Shown: positions 36,162 to 51,100, counted from the first letter of the stretch. The stretch: 64,000 nt of DNA from Mactromeris polynyma (GCA_032209605.1 JASFXZ010000038.1:2852001-2916000); one strand, 5' to 3'. Numbers and translations: made by a program. Notes: generated by a model from the sequence alone, not told the origin.

Positions 36162-37462
36162 ATGCCCCAGGGAAAGAAGCGGGGAAAGGGGGAAGGAGAG
36201 GGCACCCACAAGAAGCTTCCTATGGAGGTAGAAACAGCCCCAAGAAGAGGATAGGGAGAGTGGCAGTTAAGTGAGCGAGACCAACCTGGGTTATCCCCTG
36301 TCGGAAGAAGCCACCAGACCTTAAAGTTCACATAGGCCCAGGATGAACTCATTGCCTCCTTCTTCGAGGTCCATCCGGCCTATTTTGACCTGACACACCC
36401 TGACTACAAGAACAGGGTAAAGAAGAACGCCCTGCTAAAGGAAAGTGCAGACGAGATGGGATTGGCACGTGAGTATGTTTTACAGTTTATCCATTTTATT
36501 TCATGCTTAACAATACTTTTTGTGCCATTTATTATTTTGTTGTGTTTCGAAATTTACACTTTTTTACATTGTTTCCATTCCCTCTGCTTACAGCCTCCCA
36601 GATTATGATGCGGTTTCAGACGATGCGCACAGATTACTTCAAGTTGAGGGGCAAGCAGCAGAAAGCAAAGTCTTGCAAGGAACAGACCAGACTGACCCCA
36701 CTCCAGGAATTTAAGCTCTAGCGGTACGAGTTCTTGGCGCCACACTACAGGGGCAGGACAAAGTCCTCGGTGCTTGGTTCGGTAAGCATCTGCAAGGATT
36801 GGTGTCATTTTTTTCCATTTTTGTTCTTAAATATACACTTTTTTACATTGTTTCCTTTCAATGTTCTAACACTCGTCCTTGCTTATGCTTCAGGTCGCGC
36901 AGCCAGAGTCCAACTCCAACGAGTCAGAAAAAGAAGTGGCATCCTCCATCGGGAATGGGGTCTAGTATGGGGGTCAAGCGCCAGGACAGCGAATCGTCCC
37001 TTCCCGGCCCCAAGAAGAGCAAGAAGAAGGGACACAAGAGGGACATTACATAGGTGCTGGGGGAGTTGCTGAGTGAATCGAGAAAGGAGCTGAAACAGTC
37101 GCAAGCTGCTTTGGCGGAGGTATTCTAATTATGTTTTCATTGTACAGCTATTTTAGTGAAAGAAGTTTACCATTGAAAAATATTTCTTGTTGCATAATGT
37201 TCACAGACAGTCTTCTATGTGTTTATCTTGCAGGCTTCTACGAGTGCTGGCACCAGCATCACTGGCCTGTAGGAGCGCGAGGCCTGGCCACAGTGGATGT
37301 TGTGGAGGGCCTACCAGCAGGAGACATTACTCGTGGCCATGCGCTTTGTCCGGCAGCACCAGACCACCCAGCAGCAGCTTTGTGGCCCCACAGCAGCCTC
37401 AGCAGCAGCAGTCTGTGGTGTACCTCAACGCCCCCTAGCAGCAGCAGACATTTCAGAGACCG
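36162..37462 (+). pseudogene. MADF-domain protein gene, four exons with five in-frame TAG codons
   Basis: Exons 36162-36468, 36594-36781, 36894-37119 and 37234-37462 have GT-AG borders and good frame continuity. The MADF (Adf-1/Myb-SANT-like DNA-binding) domain spans exons 1-2: DELIASFFEVHPAYFDLTH, then DYKNRVKKNALLKESADEMG, MRTDYFKLRGKQQKAKS and RYEFLAPHY. Exon 3 is Lys/Ser-rich and ends in a probable coiled coil (LGELLSESRKELKQSQAALAE without its first residues), and exon 4 is Gln-rich. In-frame TAG lies at 36252, 36333, 36719, 37051 and 37270; no TAA or TGA was seen. Exon 3 also needs one frame change near 36955. Unlike its AT-rich surroundings, it is G/C-rich. MADF proteins accompany some PIF/Harbinger-type transposons; here no transposase was found. 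Confidence 0.7.
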
Positions 37463-37487
37463 GTATGTAAACCTTTACAATGGATAT

Positions 37488-38130
37488 TTATGTCTCCCCC
37501 TTTTGGGGGGTATAGCGCTTTTGTCAGTGACGTCTGTCCGCCGTCTGTCCATCCATATGTCCATATTAGTTTGTCCGCTCTTCATCTACAAAACCCCTGG
37601 TCAGAATTCGATGAAACTTCATAGGATTGATCAGTACCAAGTCTAGTTGTGCATGCCGTCAACACGTTTCGCTCGGATTATTGATTTACAATGTATGAGT
37701 TATGGCCCTTTGATATTCTTATACATATTATCGAGTTATGGCCCTTTGATATTAGTATACATATAGTGATTTTTGTTCGCTTTTCATCTCCAAAAGTCCT
37801 TATCAGAATTCAATGAAACTTCACAGGATTGATCAGTATCATGACTAGTTGTGCATGCCGTCAACACCTTTCACTTGCTTGATTTGTTTATGAGTTATGG
37901 CCCATTGATATTCTTATACATATAGTGGACATAGACATTTTGTTCCTATTTTCTTCTCCAAAATCCTTGGACAGAATTTATTGAAACGTCACATGATTGA
38001 TAAGTATCAAATGTATGCAAATTGTTCCCATGTTTTTCACAGATGGTTTTTGACTTTGTTATGGCCCTTTGCAATATTTTAATTGAGGGAGACATATGTT
38101 CTTGTGTCAGAAAACAACCTTCTAGTCTTC
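37488..38130 (+). repeat. Dispersed repeat with internal CTTCACAGGATTGATCAGTA units
   Basis: Starts CCCCCTTTTGGGGGG and contains two to three diverged internal repeats (GTCAGAATTCxATGAAACTTC, TGATCAGTA, TTGTGCATGCCGTCAACAC, GAGTTATGGCCC). Ends near GAGGGAGACATATGTTCTTG. I recognise this layout as a common non-coding repeat of lophotrochozoan genomes, but cannot name the family. Confidence 0.65.
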
Positions 38131-38164
38131 AATGTTCTAATATATCATAACTTTTCTCTGTCTA

Positions 38165-38740
38165 TAACAGTTAACTTCTGGCAATTTTTTTTTTCGAATA
38201 AACATCTGAAGTAAGAACTTCTAGCTGTGTATTCGCTACATCATAAAATTATGCGAATAAACATCTGAACTCACAACTAATAGCTGTGTATTCATTCCAT
38301 CATATCCGAACTCACATCTAACTTCTGGCAATGTTTTTTTAGAATAATCATCTGAACTAACAACTAATAGCTGTGTATTCATTCCATCATATCCGAACCC
38401 ACATCTAACTTCTGGCAATGTTTTTTTAGAATAATCATCTGAACTAACAACTAATAGCTGTGTATTCATTCTATCATATCCGAACTCACATCTACCTTCT
38501 GGCAATGTTTTTTTCGAATAAACATCTGACCTAACAACTATTAGCTGTGTATTCGCTACATCATAATGTTATGCGAATAAACATCTGCACTCAAAAGTAA
38601 TAGCTGTGTATTTATTCCATCATATCCGAACTCACATCAAACTTCTAGCTATGTTTTTTCGAATAAACATCTGAAATAACAATTAATAGCTGTGTATTCG
38701 GGAATGAACATCTGAATTCACAACTAACAAATAACAGCCA
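38165..38740. repeat. 87-bp minisatellite, about 6 units
   Basis: Units with TTCTGGCAATGTTTTTTT, AACTAATAGCTGTGTATTC and ATCATATCCGAACTCACATC repeat every 87 bases. The outer units are more diverged and partly deleted. The 29-codon period leaves a minus-strand frame open (38236-38505); not a gene. Confidence 0.9.
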
Positions 38741-41700
38741 ACTTCACAGACCTAATAAACGTAGACATTGTAAATGGAATGTATCTGCCCTGCGTTCAGT
38801 CACGGCTTACAGTCGCGAACGTTTTGTATTGCATCCCTTGCCCACCGTTCTAATAACAGTAAAACTTAATTACAATAAATAAAAAAATTGCGATGATATT
38901 GTTAAATTTTATACTTTAAATTGAAAATTATTAGATTAATACTATTACTATTGTAGTGCAGATGTTGCAATTGTTTAGACAAATAAACTTATTGATATTC
39001 ATTTTATAAGGTTTAGATTGTTTATGTAAAAGAAATTTCTGTATTTTAAAGACTGACACCTGCCAATTAGACATTCTGATACCTGATGTCATATGTGTGA
39101 ACATCAACATTATCTCTAAGGGGTTGACCAATTAACGATTTCTAGGTGGGGTACAATTGACAGTTTGTAATGTGCTTTCACTAAATATTAGTCGGCGCTA
39201 TCCTCATTTTTCTTTTGGTCTGAGCAGTACTTTATTTCGCTATTATATATTGAGAAGTTAATATACTAGTATCATTTTTCTACAAAAATGTACTTTCTAC
39301 TCATCCGACTGTATGATGTTAATAAATGAATTGTATTAGTTCATGATATGTGTGGAAGATCAAATGTACACCACAAATATTTTAAAACGATGTGTCTGTA
39401 CTATAATATATGTTATGTTCAATAATATGGACCAGTATATATATTTGCTCTGAATTGAAACACAATGTTTATCGCAATTGAAATTAAGTTGCTGCTAAAG
39501 AAAATGCGAAATGGTCTTCTAGAAGAAATTTAGCGCTACCAGTCTTACTATACACCACAAACCATGGTCCAGCGAACAATATAGCACGCCAGTAAGATTG
39601 AGATAATATCTTAAGTGACCCCATGTATAGATACGGCGCTGTGATCGATATACACATGCAGTTACAATATGAAATAGAAAGAAAAAAATGGAAATCATCA
39701 GGTTCAAAGTTAAAAAGGACCAAAATGAAATAATTTATTTTTATCAAATTTACATATTTGTAAAGCTTAAGGAATGAAAATTGTAAAGCCGCTTGCACAA
39801 ATTTAGATTTCCTTTTATTTACTGAGATATTGGGTTTTACACCCGACCAGTCCGTTTTCCCCTTCTTTGTTTATATAGCCCTGGTTCGTGTCTTCAACGT
39901 TAAAAAAGACCAAAATATTATTTTACAATCTTTCTGAAAAACGGAATATGTATTGCAGAAATGTTAAATTTTCAAAACCGTTTGCACAATTTTGATATCT
40001 CAATCCGTTGTTGAGACATTAACGATTTCCCACAGTTCCCATGTATCTTCCCCATTACCCACGTTATCGACGGTGGCTAAGCGAGGCGCTATGCAAGTTG
40101 GGTATGGGGTGCATCCATGTCCTATTGACACATCTAGTGGATTAGGGTTATGGTTAGATTTCACATTGTTGACATAATTATACATTGTTCTTTATGCGTT
40201 TTTTCAATACTCTTGTGTTTTGTGTTGAAGTTGGCTATTTTAACTTCATGTTATTTTAAATCCGTATTTATCAATGTGTAAATCTAACCTGTATCTTAGT
40301 TGGAGAGCTATGATAGTTCTTTCTAAATGTTATATGCATATATTTAATTTGTTAAGTGTGTTAGTTGAGTTTGAATTATGTAAGTAACCGTACCATTCCA
40401 GTTTGAATTATTGAAGTTTTATGTGTTCATAGTTTACAGTGTTGAATTAGCTTTGTATAATGGAAACATATGTGTGTATATTAATCTGTTCTTTGTAATG
40501 TCCTATTGACTTATTGTTTGCATGTTATATTGTTACTCCATTAATTCTGGCATGTTAAAGTTAAATGTTTGAAGTGGTTTTTCTGAAGAATAATTCATAT
40601 GATCTGCAGAATACTATGTTTATTATATTTTTGGATATGTATTATAACATTTAATTACTTTTGTTCTGTTTGGGTATTCATGTGAAAGTTGACTATTACT
40701 TGCAACTATATCTATGTTAACCCCCCTTACACCGACACAGTGCATTTTGTTACTATTTTGAAAGTATGTATATACTTTCATTAAGATTATGCAATCTTAT
40801 TGCATCATGTGGACAAATTTTAGTTATGAATTAATTTTTCTTTAAATTGCACAAATAATATATACATTAATTCAGAATTTCTCGACAAATTTTTAAGTTT
40901 TAATTCCTTATTAGTATCGTATATTCTATTTATAAAAAACACGTATACAGCATTTGCAAAATAGTTCATCAAAATATTATTGTGATTGTATTTTGAGAAG
41001 GAAGACATTTTAATATTATTTCCCTGAACTCCTACAATGCATGTCATCATTTCGTTCGTGGAAATGTTCAAATAAAATAGAGATATTTTCATACATTACT
41101 TTCATTGAAATTGTGTAAAATTTCTGATATTTGACCATACTTGTGGTTGTCTCGTGTTTTAGTTCGTCAATAGTTGGAAATATCTGTGTCTTTATATGTC
41201 TGTTGTGAGTATTTGTTTCTGTACGTAACGGTTATGTTTAATGTTTGTTCTGTGACTTGATTCGGTGATATTTTATGGTTTCCATGAACCATGTTTCAAA
41301 TTACATGTTTACGGTCATTATCGTAGATACATATTTAACGCTGTTTTGATCCATCGAATTTGTAATCTTTACAATTTATAACATATGCTTTTCCTCTGAA
41401 ATGCAAGTGTGGTTTTCGCAACAGCATTGTTACTGTTTTCTCTTGAATTTCTAAATAGAGGTAATTTAAAGTTAATGATAACAGAAGATTCGTTTCATTG
41501 AAGTTTTGGAAAATATAGCTTGTCACTTTATTATTTCATTTCGATCAAATATTTTCACATATACTGTTGGACATAAACAGTTGAAAAGTGTTGATGAGTG
41601 ATTATGTGTAATTATTTACAGAACTATAAAAGTAATAAAAACCCACAGTGTATAATTTTAAGGCTGTACAACTACCATCTCTACAGAATTTCAAGTTTTA

Positions 41701-41772
41701 GAATGTTTATACACAATGTGTTGAGGTTACATTGTATCTATCAGACTTTTCCGTAATAGGAAAACCTTTATT
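38741..41772. other. Spacer between the duplication copies
   Basis: AT-rich sequence. A part at about 38860-38990 weakly resembles the 28905 repeat family. Frames of 60-100 codons on the minus strand (39484-39798, 40820-41092) show no domain. I see no gene. Confidence 0.45.
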
Positions 41773-42114
41773 ATGAATATAATTCTTAAATCCAAAACCA
41801 GATGTTTGGTATTCAGATGCATAAATTTTTTCTTCAAAGCAATTCTAGATACTAAGTAAAGTATGCTGTTGATATCCCCAGCAGAGCTATCCAAAAAGTG
41901 TCCTGTTATGATTAAAGATGACCGTTTTATGTTGCCGGATGGTATATCATGTCTACCTCTAATGATGGTAAGTTGATACTTTTGAAGCAAAACTGGTATT
42001 GCATGTATTACATAAATGTACTGTATGGAAATATTCATTCTGTATTTAATTGTACAAAACATGCATGTCAAAACTCGTTTTTACAAGTGTTCTATGAATA
42101 ACTTGTTGATACTA

Positions 42115-42290
42115 CAGTCGGACCTTGTTCATTTGAATTCATCAAGTCCGAAATTTTATTTCGAATAATACATGGTTTCGAATGGCAGATTTCACTTTGT
42201 TGTGCCCAGGAAGATACATCGGGACCTGATATTTTTCGGATGATACCAAGTTTCCGGATAGAAGGTTGTCGAATCAACAAGGTCCAACTG
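42115..42290. mobile_element. pogo-like MITE, copy B counterpart
   Basis: Same element as 9541-9717, with one changed base in the left end (CAGTCGGACC) and TA on both sides. Confidence 0.65.
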
Positions 42291-44789
42291 TATATAATAT
42301 AGATATTGTTTTTTTAATTTTTCTGTGACTTCCTGTTAAAATTTTGCATTAAATATTTTGTTTAAATTTCAAATGTGTTTTATGATTGTTTGCCATTGTT
42401 TACCACATGCTGCATATTGATGATTGTAAATGTCACAGATATAAAACCGTATTTGTCACGGCAATTCCTGCAGATGATAAAAGCATCCACATTAATATCA
42501 TAACAGTCAGACAAAACTCATGATCTTGGGGATATTACATTATTCAATTTTAAGAGTTGTAACTATACTTTGGGCCATACATGAGCTTTAAAGGGATCGA
42601 ACCTCCCATATTTCAGATTATTGGTGCTTAAAGACTGTAATAAAGGTCTGAAGTGAGGGAAGACAGGTTTAGGTTTAGGGATAGACTGACTGATTCTGGT
42701 TATAAAGTTAATGAGTTCGAATCCCATCAGGGGGCAAAGTTGAATCACAAATTTTACAATCTGTGAATCAGATGGAAGTTCTAGCTTGCAACCCAGGAAA
42801 AAGTCATGGAAAGTATTAATGTATTGTAGGTATACAATCCAAGTTAAATAATTAAGCTTAACCCAGCAAAGTTCAATACACATATTTCTCTTTTAAAGTT
42901 TGTGTTTGACGAAAACTTCAGTTGATGACCATATGTTGTCATGTAGCAGATGCTGTTGCTTATGTTTAATCAACACATTACAAAACTTAATTTAAGGTAC
43001 CTCTTCAGAAATATTTCAGTCACAAAAAAACACATCTCAGTAGATTTGTGCATATTTTGTTATAGAAATGTGTTCATGAATGTTCTGGAGTTTGTACATT
43101 TTCAATTAACCTCTTAGTTTGCTATCTTAGAATTTCATAGACAACTGACCAAAGTTTGATACAACTCGCTTCCAGGTAAGATTCTTGTGAGAATATTTCT
43201 ACATCAAAACATCCTGAAAATCATGATAATTAGTAACAGACTTGCAATATTAATTAACATTCAATTTTATTTTCATTATAAGCAATTTGACAAATGACTA
43301 ATTTATTGAACTGTCACATTCAATTTCATAAATTATGCATGGAACAAAATAGCAAAAACCTAGCTACCATGTGCTCTGTTGTACAAAGCAGAAAAGGAAA
43401 TAGGATACAAAACGGTACTAATCTCGAGTTACTGCCTTTGGTAGTCAACTTTTCCCATTATTTTAACGGTAACAGACTCCATAACGTAGACAAAAAACAC
43501 ATGTGGTGAGTGTATGGTAGAATATATGTAAAATGTACGTGAAATTTAGCGTCATTCTATGACAAACTTGCATTTAATTTAAAATCTAACACTATGTCAC
43601 AATATGATGAACACAAAAATACTTATGTTCACCATCAATATATCCAGTACTTATATTTTTGGCATGCTGTATTTGCAGTATAGTTCCATACAGAAATTAA
43701 CATTCTGTTCATTATATTTAGGGATTTTCGAATTTCTATAATAACATGTCTTTAGATTACCCCCCTTTGTATTGCAATGTGCTTGGTTTGCATAGTTATT
43801 TTTTTTTCGACTGAATGCATCAAATAATACAAAAATGATATCATCTGTTGTATGATGGCATCATGTTACAGAACAAGAAATTTAGATATTTTTCAGGTAC
43901 CAACAGACTAAATAAACAACACTGGAAGAGAAAGTACTTGCCTAAAAGTGTTGCAAAACGTCCGACGTTCAGTATATTAGTTGTGCGTGTACTTTACTTT
44001 GTTAAACAAATATATATAATTGTATAACTAATAATGGACGAACTTCTTTGTATCTTATCTGTGACAATGGAAAACATATTTACCAGTTGAACTGAAAAAC
44101 ACAAGATGATTAACACAGTATTGAATGTCAACACAACGCAACTTGATCACTATTTTACCTTTAGAAAAAGTTCAAATTTCAAAATTCACTTTCGTGCCTT
44201 CAAACTTTGAAGTTTCAATCTTCTACAAATCTAAGGACACTTGTATTTGTTAGATAACTATGTCTGATGAAGCTATAAGGGGAAATTTGATCATTTGTAT
44301 ACTTCACCTATGTTTTGTTACAAATCACTAACACTTTCAGGTGGCAAGTTTTCCAACCCATTTAAAGTCCTTTGTTTTATATAGATGTCACCTTTTTAGA
44401 AAAAGAAATGTCACATTGAAGTAATGGCCATGTTTTGCATCACTCGCATACCTTTAATACCTAATGATTTTATGTGTGCATTGTCAGCACACCCATAAAT
44501 TTCACACATCTTAAACATTTCTCCACTCATTGATTTTACTGCCAGTTAAATAATCCATGAGTTGAACTGTGCCAAACACATCGTTAGTGACTCCGCAGAC
44601 TCTTAAAGAATTTTGACTTATTTAGGTCAACTAAACTAATCTAGTTGTATAACACATTCACGGGTTTCACATTTTGTCTCCTCGTCGATCGATTAAAAAC
44701 ATGTTTCATGTTTAATGTCTTAACAATTTGCATTGTTTATACAAATATTTACACCAAAGTAGATTCGACCTATCCACAGAATGAAAGAA

Positions 44790-45122
44790 CTAGGTGTCGT
44801 GTAACATTAGCTGTAAGACAAAGACTAGAGTGACTGTCACGAAACATATTACGTAAAGAAAGAGAAACACTCGGTCTAACACACGAGCAAGTTTCCGCCA
44901 GTCTTCCTTATTTTCTTCCGTATTGTCCGTATCTTCAAAGTGATTCATTATACCATTTAATGTATTTGTCTGTTCTTGCATGTATATCTGCAAAGTTTCA
45001 TCTTGTAAACTACTCGTGATCGGAAAGGTCGGGAGTCGATTTCGTGGAGTATTTGGTAAATGGTTCAGTATGTGAGCGCCGCCATCAATTTGTGGGTCCT
45101 CATCAAAGCTAGTTTCTTTCAG
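44790..45122 (-). CDS. nAChR copy B terminal coding exon 8
   Basis: Rest of the cytoplasmic loop and M4, ending LMLHDT and TAG. Ten changes from copy A. EDWRKLARVLDRVF is closer to the usual family sequence than copy A's QKRAR. Confidence 0.92.
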   Translation of the reverse strand: MKETSFDEDPQIDGGAHILNHLPNTPRNRLPTFPITSSLQDETLQIYMQEQTNTLNGIMNHFEDTDNTEENKEDWRKLARVLDRVFLFLYVICFVTVTLVFVLQLMLHDT

Positions 45123-48100
45123 CTGAAAATGAACGCAAAAATGTCCTATATCAGAACACTGAAAGGTAAAATACTACAGATGATTGTAAAATGGATCTTC
45201 AATTCTTTAATTCTTTATTTGATGATTTAGGCCACCAGCCCATACATCGACAATGAACATATATATATACATACAATTACAAACAAGTCACATGACAGTA
45301 CACATATAAATACAAACACGCTTCATACATGTTCTAACACTTCCAAATTACAAATAACTATTCAAATATAGACAAGTTACAAGTCCTCACAAATACAAGC
45401 ATACCACAAACTCACCCATATGCACAAAAAACAAACTAGCTACATGCTCACGCACAAACAACAAAGTTTCATATAAACCAGCGACATGTATATATATGAC
45501 AGAGTGGTGAAAATGAATATAAGTATTATGTTATTATTTTAATGAACTTGCATAATAAGTAGTTTTAGTAATATAGAATTTTAGAGTCTTTATTAATAAG
45601 AGTGATATTCTGTAGTTAATTATCTATATCATGGAACCATACTAATTAGTTAAGTCTGGTCTGATAAGAATTAGGAATCATATGGTCAGTACATATTTGT
45701 GTAATTTATCCATACAGTATTCAGTCTTTCAAGTGAATGTTAGGTAAACATCAAAGTATATCAAGTAGGTGTGAGAGACCTTTGATGTTTATAATGTAAG
45801 TGTCCCAGCCATCTTTGATAAGCCTTTTTATAATTATGATAGACATTAAAATACATAACTTTGATTGGATGTGAGAGTGAGGCTTGAATGTATGTGGGTG
45901 TGGCTAGAAATTAGAGGGAAGTTTGAGACAGAGCGTTAGGGTGTTCTGGGAAGTCGGAGGTTGAATGTGGAAGTCATAAGTGGGGAGTCTTGAGTTGGGA
46001 GTTTTAAGTGTTAGGTTAAGTTTAAGTTAGGTGTGGAAGTTAGGAATATTAAGTTAGGTGTGGAAGTACAAGTTGATAAGTTTTGTTTTATTAGAACTCT
46101 CACTACTATCAAACACTATTAAATAATATGATACAAACATAAGCTAATACATAGTCTTTTAGCATAAACATTCTTGAAATATATGTATGACTCTATAATG
46201 TGTTCAGCTACTCCGTGACATGTATCCCTGAATACTTAGCAAGATATATGAGTGCTAAAATGTGGTTTAAGCAGTGTAACTAAAATCAAACTTGCAACAT
46301 TTGATACCCTACAACATTGATTAACCCATAAACGATCAAACGAGTATAATGTTTACCAAGTAAGATGAACTTTCAAGCATCAACCATCTGTTATCCGCTT
46401 CATAAAGTTTTTACATAAATAATTTTCTACGCTTTGCTTATTATGTGCCAACAGTTGCTTTGTCTCTAACATTAATAACACTTGATATATGCAAATAAAA
46501 AGTTATATTAACATTGCCCTAGTCTAGAGGTGCTACTTCAAGTGGATGTTGTATTTTTACGCTGCAAACAAACTAAATATTGTATAAAACATATGGTATG
46601 AGAAAAGTACATGTACTGGAGTTGTGGGGTTACTTGTTTACCAAATGATGTGTTTTGTATATCTTATTTGTTCCTTAAGTTTGACAAAAATGTTAACGCC
46701 ACGCAGGTAGTGTTTATTTGCAACAGCCAGGGCTTCATATCTGAATATTGTCCAACCAAACCCATTCATTACCGGTAAATGTTATTCTGACTAGGAAAAA
46801 GCGTTGAATGGTTTGTTAGAGAAAGAGGACAGACAGTTAGGGATAGGAAAGGGTAACTATATTGTGGTCAAGAGAAACTTATACTATCTATCCAATTCTA
46901 TCGAAAGTGACTGTTTTCACGTGGCCGGGAATGAAGAAATGTCATGCCATAGACTACAAGTAACACTAGCCCAGACCGGATGTAAAATAAGGTATAGCCT
47001 CTAACACTATACTTGGTCTATTGGTTAGTCGCACGAAATTAAGTCATTTCCAAATACGGTTAAGATGTATTTGAACTAATTTATCGTTTTTTTAGCACAA
47101 ATACACAAACAAACTGACTGGACATCTATCGGTTTCATCCATCTCGCTTGAACCATCGTCCTATAAAACATAATTATGATATTTCTATAAACTTTTACAG
47201 AAACGTGGCACAATGACTCCAATTTGGCCCCATGTGATGCTTAGCTTCCCATTATTTCATTTATTAGAGAAATCGCATTACTTTTGCGCATGGTTTCCTG
47301 ATTCAACTTAAAATCAATTTTACAACGCAGTTATACCCGTTCCTACAATACCAAAGGCGTCATTTAACTGAACATGAATGTATTATACATGTATATATAT
47401 ATGGTGATCTGTTGACGCGGGCAGATATCATGGGCTTGCGACCAGATGGTCGAGATTAGCAACGTCGAATTCGGTCTAAAACTGAAAGATGTGATTTTCA
47501 AAACATAGATTGTTGCATAACGATTTCGACGCATACATTTCTTTTAACCAGTTAAGAAATGAAAACTATTATTTCAAACAAATTTTAGTTGCTTTCAAAC
47601 TCGATATAAACAAAAACGGCTGGATTAATGTTGATGGAACTGGCTTCCGCATACAGCAATACTAGCCTATGCTTCCACAAGCAAATTACACCAATGACTA
47701 TAATGAGCACATTTTTCCACAACACGAAAACAAGGAGACAACACTTACCACTTTTCTACTTGAACGTTTTACAGACGACTGTGTCTTTCCGGTACCACAT
47801 TTATGATTCATGTTGAAATCGTCTTTGTACCTACAGCAGCTGTCGATCCAGTTAACAAAGAGTTTGGCCCATCTCGGAACGGTGCGTCCGTTAATATCTC
47901 CTCGGTGATGTACATTTAGCACCAGAACAGACAATACGAGGGACATGCATACCAGTACCATTGATACAGCAAAATATGTCCCTGAAGAAAACATTGACAC
48001 AGTTTCATCGTATAGAGCATCGATACAGCAATAAATGCTTGAAAGAACACATATGTCACGAAATTTCCGAGAAACATCAAAATGAATTTTTGCAGACGAC

Positions 48101-51100
48101 AGTTCTGTATGAAGATAATAAATGAGTATATATAATTTTGGTGTCTGTTTTGCAGTATCAGCAACGAACGACAGTTGACATTCTGGTATCTCTGAAGATA
48201 TGTTACAACATATTCATTTTACACCGATTGTGAAACAAGTAGGCCTATTACGTTCTTATCCCTTCATATGTCAATAATTATCTATGACGAATCACGGTTA
48301 TTATGTACAATTGTGGGAATAAATATGTCTGAACTAATTACAATCGATGACTGTTTGCTTGGTTCTTAACCAGTACTTGCGCCAAAATCAGGAATTAGAA
48401 AGTTCGTGATCAAGTCCCGCTCAACGGCGGAACTCGAACTCGACAGATGCTCTACCCTTCACATCAAGCCTCCTTTAACAGTTAGAAGGTATGTTTGTTT
48501 CTAACATGTTAAAGTCGTTGGAATAACCAATAACAATGTATTACAATATAGTACAATTGGTGGCTTATACCGAGTATTATTACTTACATATATCAGATTA
48601 CAAAAGTGACCTAATATGATGTTATTGTTCGAAAATTAATAACGTTACCTCTAAACTACGACCTGGTTAGGTGCATGACATATTTATATGTTTCACCAAA
48701 AAGCAATAACAGTAACTACCATATTAGGCTTTCTAAGTGTTTGTTTCCTAATAAATTCAATATTTCCGAATAAGTACGATATTATTGAGTAAAACATACG
48801 ACTTACCTAAAATCGGAAATGATTCCGCTGATGGTGGAAGAAAGTCAGAGATGACTAGCAAGAACACAGCCTGTGATAGCAGTACTGTAACTTCTAAAGA
48901 TACTTTCTCCCCACTCTCACAGGGTAATAAAAATCCTGAAAAGGTTAAACACAGTTTTACTACAGCTCCATCTTACTGTTTATATTATACAAGCAATTCA
49001 GTTTGAACTTACTTATTTTAAATCGAGTATGAAACAAGTTATTACTTATCATAAGCATGGGAAAGGTCAAATGATTTTGTTGTCAATTCTATTTCATTTT
49101 CCGGATTTATTAATGTAATGACATCCTGCCATAAAAGAACAGTCATGGTTTAGGACAACCCAGGTTTCTCGCGTTACCCACGTTACTCTGTGCCATCCGT
49201 AACATGTGTGCGGTAATACATGTACAATGTAACGGGTAAGTTGTCAGATTGACCGAAAAGGAGTTGTGCCCAATTTAGGACTGTCGATCAATGAACACTT
49301 TTTTGGATGGTCCGTTGGCTACATTCAACACCGAGTTTCTTTTATTAGGTGCAAGGACTTACCAACGGCGGCTATTACACTGACTAATATACACGGAAAC
49401 ATCATCGTCATCACGTAGAAAGCTGAACGTCTTTGCATTTTAATTGTGTACTCAATTTCTGTGAAAGGTTTTGTATTATTTGCGTAAGGTTTCACAATTC
49501 GACGGGGAACCAATCCACTCACAATCCATTCGTTATTTTCAATAAAGTTGGCCAAATCACCTGAAAGCAAAACTGAAAGATTTGGAACATTGAATGTTGG
49601 TTATTTACCGCGGACATATATGTTATTTACCAAGCGTTTATACTTATAAAAAACCTTTAAAGAAAAGCCAGGATAAAAATATTCTACTTCCGTTAGCAAT
49701 TTATTGTAAAAAAGCATTGATGTTGAGAAACAGTTACGTAAATAATGTTGCTTAGTTCCTATTTATGCTGATACTTCTAATCATAATTTTATATTTTACA
49801 TAATCCCAAAAGATATTTTGTGTTGATCACCTTTGACCTTTGATTTATATTTATGTGAAACTTTGAATGTAAATGGTATATATATTTGTGTTTGTATTGT
49901 AATGTAATTTTGATATATTTGTACTTATAATGTATGCTTATATATAATTACAATATGTGTGTGTTTATATTGTGTATTTATACGTAAATATTGCCTATGT
50001 ACATTCCACACGTCGTAAAAATATTCTGTTCTGTTTTGTTCTGATCAATAAACCGCATCATGTTTGTCACCCAAACATTCAAACATGCTTTACCTTTAAA
50101 ATATATCGACTGTTAAGGAAGTTATGATGACGAAATGTTTCGCAATATTTGACTTGTTTTTATCATCATCTCAGTCAAGCTCTATTCCTCGACGATAATG
50201 CATTCTTTACAAACATCTTACAAGCATATTTTAATTGAGTTAACAATAACAAGCCTTACTGGGTGCCGTAAGATATTTTCGGTATAAACCAAAGCTTAAT
50301 CGCCCGTTTTCAGTTGCGATGTAATAGTGCAACAGTAAGCTTAATATCGCTTGACAACCTATTCCTTTTAATCATGTTTTACTGGTCAAATAAAACACAC
50401 AAGCAATGCGGTATTGTCGTATTACATGAAATTTAAGCATTCTACTGATTGAGTGAAACTCGCGTTAACATTAATATAATATAAGACAGTTTTTGTACAA
50501 TACAATACAATACAACACATTTCAACACAACACATGTATTGATATTACATTTTAAATAGGTTAAGTGCAATGGTAAACTATGTTGCTGTACAAAAGCTTT
50601 CTCTTTTCACCATGTTTAGTGGTCCAAGGAAATACGTGTAAGATACTGTTCTACCTGTTTACATTTAATGGACGCATCCCACTGTTTTCGCAGGAATCAC
50701 GTTATCGTTGGGGACATTTATAGTGAGTTATACTCGAATGTATTTAAATGTTACAGTGACATGCAATTTATTACACAGCACTAAATAAGATTATAAGCAA
50801 ATTCACACACCATGCCTACCCTCTGTTGAATCTGACATAAAGAAGTCGATGTATTTTTGTGAGTATGACCACGATCCAAATTTAAGGCCACAATTTTGGG
50901 TATCAAAGGGGAAATATGTGACCTTCACCCTACATATACTTTTGATTACCGTCGGGAAATTGTATGAAACCCGGCCGTCAGGTTCTATGTTGGCTCGGTA
51001 ATCGGGTAAACCAGGCATCATTACCTCATCAGCCGAACTGTAATGCAGTACTCCAAATTATGATAGAACATAAAAACATATACATGTCTAAAGAGCTAAC

